Part shown: piece after piece, positions 5,760-7,548 of the stretch
Position numbering within the stretch: the first letter of the stretch is position 1
Layout: each line of letters starts with the position of its first letter
From: Chloroflexales bacterium
GTDB taxonomy: Bacteria > Chloroflexota > Chloroflexia > Chloroflexales > Chloroflexaceae
Length of the DNA stretch: 7,548 bases
Direction: 5' to 3'
NCBI GenBank assembly: GCA_013336035.1
Contig: JAAXUL010000192.1
Span: forward strand, 3,193 to 10,740
The notes under the pieces: generated by a model
What the model saw: only the letters and a program-made list of their open reading frames with translations
Told to the model about the DNA's origin: nothing
The model's database searches: none
Program-made: the position numbers and the translations under genes

Positions 5760-6812
5760 ATGTATAAACAGCTGCTACGCCCCATCCTGTTCAGGCTGCG
5801 GCGGGGCGACGCCGAGGGTGTCCACGAGGGCACGCTCACCCTGCTTCGTGCGGTCAGCGCCTCGCGCGCCCTCACGGCAGCCCTCGCCAGCCTTTTCGCC
5901 TATAGCCGCCCCCAGCTCGAGCGCACGGTCTTCGGGCTGCGCTTCCCCAACCCCCTCGGCCTGGCCGCCGGTATGGATAAGGACGGCGTCGCCCTGCCGG
6001 CCTGGGCCGCCCTCGGCTTCGGCTTCGTCGAGGTCGGCACCGTCACCTGGTTCGCCCAGCCCGGCAACCCCCACCCGCGCCTCTTCCGCCTGCCCCAGGA
6101 CGGGGCCTTGATCAACCGCATGGGCTTCAACAACGCCGGCGCCGCCGCCCTCGCCGCCCGCCTCGAGGCCCTCGGCTATCTGCCGATCCCCCTCGGGATC
6201 AGCATCGGGAAGTCGAAGCTGACCCCGCTCGAGAGCGCGGTCGGGGACTACACCGCCTCGTTCCGCACCCTCTTCGACCACGCCGGCTATTTCGCGGTCA
6301 ATGTCAGCTCGCCCAACACCCCCGGCCTGCGCCAGCTCCAGGACCGCGAGCAGCTCGGGGCTCTGCTGGCCGCCCTCCAGCGCGAGAACCAGATCCAGTC
6401 TCGCGAGGAGCCTGGCATGCGTAAGCCGATCCTGGTGAAGATCGCCCCCGACCTGAGCGAGCCCGCCATCGCCGAGCTGCTCGAGGTCTGCCAGCAGGGC
6501 GGGGTCGCCGGGATCATCGCCACCAACACCACCGTGGGCCGCGACGGACTGCGCCACGGCGGCCAGGCCGCCTCGCAGGCCGGCGGCCTCAGCGGCCGGC
6601 CTCTGGCGCCGCTCGCCCAGCGCGTGGTGCGCTTTGTCGCCCGCGAGACAGGCGGCCGCCTGCCGATCATCGGCGTCGGCGGCGTCTTCGGCCCCGACGA
6701 TGCCTGCCGTATGCTCGATGCGGGCGCAACGCTGATCCAGGTCTACACCGGCCTTGTCTACGAGGGCCCGGGTCTGCCGGGGCGTGTCAACCGGGCCCTG
6801 GCCAGACGCTAA
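5760..6812 (+). CDS. pyrD: Dihydroorotate dehydrogenase, class 2 (quinone-dependent)
   Basis: This 350-residue FMN enzyme oxidises dihydroorotate to orotate, the fourth step of UMP synthesis, and passes electrons to membrane quinone. Class 2 features are present. There is an N-terminal amphipathic helical extension (about 1-45), which in this class holds the protein to the membrane and forms the quinone tunnel. AAGMDKDG lies at 69-76 (Lys74 near FMN), INRMGFNN comes next, and NVSSPNTPGL starts at 181 with Ser184 as the catalytic base, where class 1 enzymes have Cys. ILVKIAPDLS carries a conserved Lys, and IIGVGGV and QVYTGLVYEGP form the FMN phosphate site. Length is close to the 336 residues of the E. 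coli enzyme. It sits 7 bases after the 111-residue gene and shares the region with pyrF. No key residue is missing. Confidence 0.97.
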   Translation: MYKQLLRPILFRLRRGDAEGVHEGTLTLLRAVSASRALTAALASLFAYSRPQLERTVFGLRFPNPLGLAAGMDKDGVALPAWAALGFGFVEVGTVTWFAQPGNPHPRLFRLPQDGALINRMGFNNAGAAALAARLEALGYLPIPLGISIGKSKLTPLESAVGDYTASFRTLFDHAGYFAVNVSSPNTPGLRQLQDREQLGALLAALQRENQIQSREEPGMRKPILVKIAPDLSEPAIAELLEVCQQGGVAGIIATNTTVGRDGLRHGGQAASQAGGLSGRPLAPLAQRVVRFVARETGGRLPIIGVGGVFGPDDACRMLDAGATLIQVYTGLVYEGPGLPGRVNRALARR

Positions 6813-6870
6813 TGGCCTGACAGCGCCCCTCGCAGCCGCGCCCGTCAGCTTCACGGTGTCTGAGCACTAG

Positions 6871-6882
6871 GCCCCGCGGGGC
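6871..6882. repeat. 12-base perfect palindrome in the pyrD-DUF420 gap
   Basis: GCCCCGCGGGGC reads the same on both strands. The 102-base gap (6813-6914) contains nothing else clear: no T-run for a terminator, no convincing -35/-10 pair, and only a weak 5-base inverted repeat (CTGAC 6817-6821 with GTCAG 6844-6848). The palindrome could be a dimeric protein site or a short RNA hairpin, but chance is likely at this GC content. Confidence 0.3.
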
Positions 6883-6914
6883 GGCGCGGCTCTCTGGCAA
6901 CTACAAGGTGGCGC

Positions 6915-7358
6915 ATGGGTACACAAGGCTTTCTCGGCACTACGGCGCCTATGGGCGCCGATATCGCGCTGCTCGGCAGCATCGCCGTGGCCGTGGCCCT
7001 CACCGTCGGGGCCTGGCTGGCCATCCGCGGGCGGTATGAGGCCCACCGCTGGGTCCAGACGGCGGCGGCCGCCATCAACCTGCTGCTCGTCCTCGGCATC
7101 ATGATCCCGTCGCTGATCTCGGTCAAGCCGAGCGAGAATGCGGATCTGCCGCCGTCGGCCTTCTTGTATATGACCGGCCACGAGATCCTCGGCGCGCTAG
7201 CGCTGCTCTTCGGCCTCTTCGTCGTGCTGCGCGGCAACAACCTGGTGCCCGCCCGGCTCAGGTTCAACCGCTACAAGCCCTTTATGCGCTGGGCCTATGG
7301 CCTGTATCTGGCCGCGACCCTGATCGGGATCGCGGTCTACCTCGTGCTGTACCTATGA
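6915..7358 (+). CDS. DUF420-like four-helix membrane protein
   Basis: This 147-residue integral membrane protein has four predicted helices at about 16-37, 49-70, 84-106 and 123-146. Features resembling the DUF420 family are a basic loop with RGRYEAHRWVQT (38-49), Asn55 and MIPS (63-66) in helix 2, a TGHEILG turn (88-94) and a final YKPFMRWAYGLY (120-131) leading into a helix ending VYLVLYL. DUF420 proteins include Bacillus CtaM, needed for cytochrome oxidase maturation, but most members are uncharacterised. His44 and His89 near helix ends could be metal or haem ligands (inference). AAGGTGG (6905-6911) precedes the ATG. Its stop overlaps the pyrF start (ATGA), so the two are translationally coupled. 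The alternative is an unrelated small membrane protein; the family call is moderate. Confidence 0.7.
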   Translation: MGTQGFLGTTAPMGADIALLGSIAVAVALTVGAWLAIRGRYEAHRWVQTAAAAINLLLVLGIMIPSLISVKPSENADLPPSAFLYMTGHEILGALALLFGLFVVLRGNNLVPARLRFNRYKPFMRWAYGLYLAATLIGIAVYLVLYL

Positions 7359-7548
7359 CTACCCCCCTACCCCTCACCCCGCGCCAGCGGGTTCTGGTCG
7401 CCCTCGACGCGCCGAGCCTCGATACGGCCCTGTATCTGGTTGAGGCCCTGCGGCCGCACGTGGGCGGCTTCAAGGTCGGCCTCGAGCTGTGCACCGCCGC
7501 CGGGGCGCCCCACGTCGCCGAGGCCGTGGCCGCCGCCGGCGGGGCGCT
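7355..7548 (+). CDS. pyrF: Orotidine 5'-phosphate decarboxylase, 5' end only
   Basis: The first 64 residues of an OMP decarboxylase are visible before the window ends. The enzyme converts OMP to UMP, the last step of de novo pyrimidine synthesis, in the cytoplasm. The first barrel strand RVLVALDAPS (12-21) holds the substrate-binding Asp18, and the second, GGFKVGLEL (37-45), holds Lys40 of the FKVG motif. The expected DLKLHDIP catalytic motif would come directly after the cut, which falls after an AGGA run typical of the strand before it. The ATG at 7355 overlaps the preceding TGA by four bases. No separate Shine-Dalgarno is seen, so translation probably depends on the upstream gene. With pyrD 0.5 kb upstream, this marks a pyrimidine gene cluster. 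Confidence 0.93.
   Translation, partial: MTTPLPLTPRQRVLVALDAPSLDTALYLVEALRPHVGGFKVGLELCTAAGAPHVAEAVAAAGGA

Noticed and set aside
5775..6854. 359-residue minus-strand open frame opposite pyrD
   Set aside because: Antisense shadow of a clear PyrD; low-complexity Ala/Gly/Asp/Glu sequence and no recognisable domain.

Overview
The window is about 7.5 kb of very GC-rich DNA. It is densely coded entirely on the + strand, with no RNA gene, mobile element, CRISPR array or phage gene visible. The best clue to the host is a clear PuhE-family (DUF3623) photosynthetic-complex assembly protein. Such proteins occur in bacteria with a type II photosynthetic reaction centre. Together with the fused ADP-forming acyl-CoA synthetase, the free-standing BioD-like/DRTGG protein and a DUF420-type membrane protein, this points to a filamentous anoxygenic phototroph of the Chloroflexota (Chloroflexales), perhaps a high-GC relative of Roseiflexus or Kouleothrix. 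That lineage call is an inference.

Layout. Positions 1-726 hold the 3' part of an MFS drug-efflux-type transporter. It is followed 29 bases later by a short MgtC/SapB-family membrane protein (756-1235). A 92-base gap with a good sigma-70-like promoter leads into puhE (1328-2119). A second, even better promoter in the 74-base gap after puhE drives a 696-residue fused CoA-binding/ATP-grasp acyl-CoA synthetase (2194-4284). Next come a 356-residue BioD-like P-loop plus DRTGG protein (4340-5410), a 111-residue protein of unknown function (5417-5752) and a class 2 dihydroorotate dehydrogenase, pyrD (5760-6812). The gaps in this run are 55, 6 and 7 bases, so it is probably one transcript. After 102 bases a four-helix DUF420-like membrane protein follows (6915-7358). 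Its stop codon overlaps the start of pyrF (7355 to the window end) in an ATGA junction.

How the genes fit together. The right half joins acyl-CoA/acetate energy metabolism (synthetase plus an acetyltransferase-like regulatory domain protein) to two steps of UMP synthesis (PyrD and PyrF), with two uncharacterised proteins inserted among them. The most notable detail is in the acyl-CoA synthetase. The first catalytic phospho-histidine is present (H252), but the second one, normally in the ATP-grasp half (HKS/T motif), is a leucine (L532). This enzyme may therefore work differently from textbook ADP-forming synthetases, or may have a regulatory role. No wholly new multi-gene system is obvious. 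The synthetase, DRTGG protein and 111-residue protein cluster is the best candidate for something undescribed.
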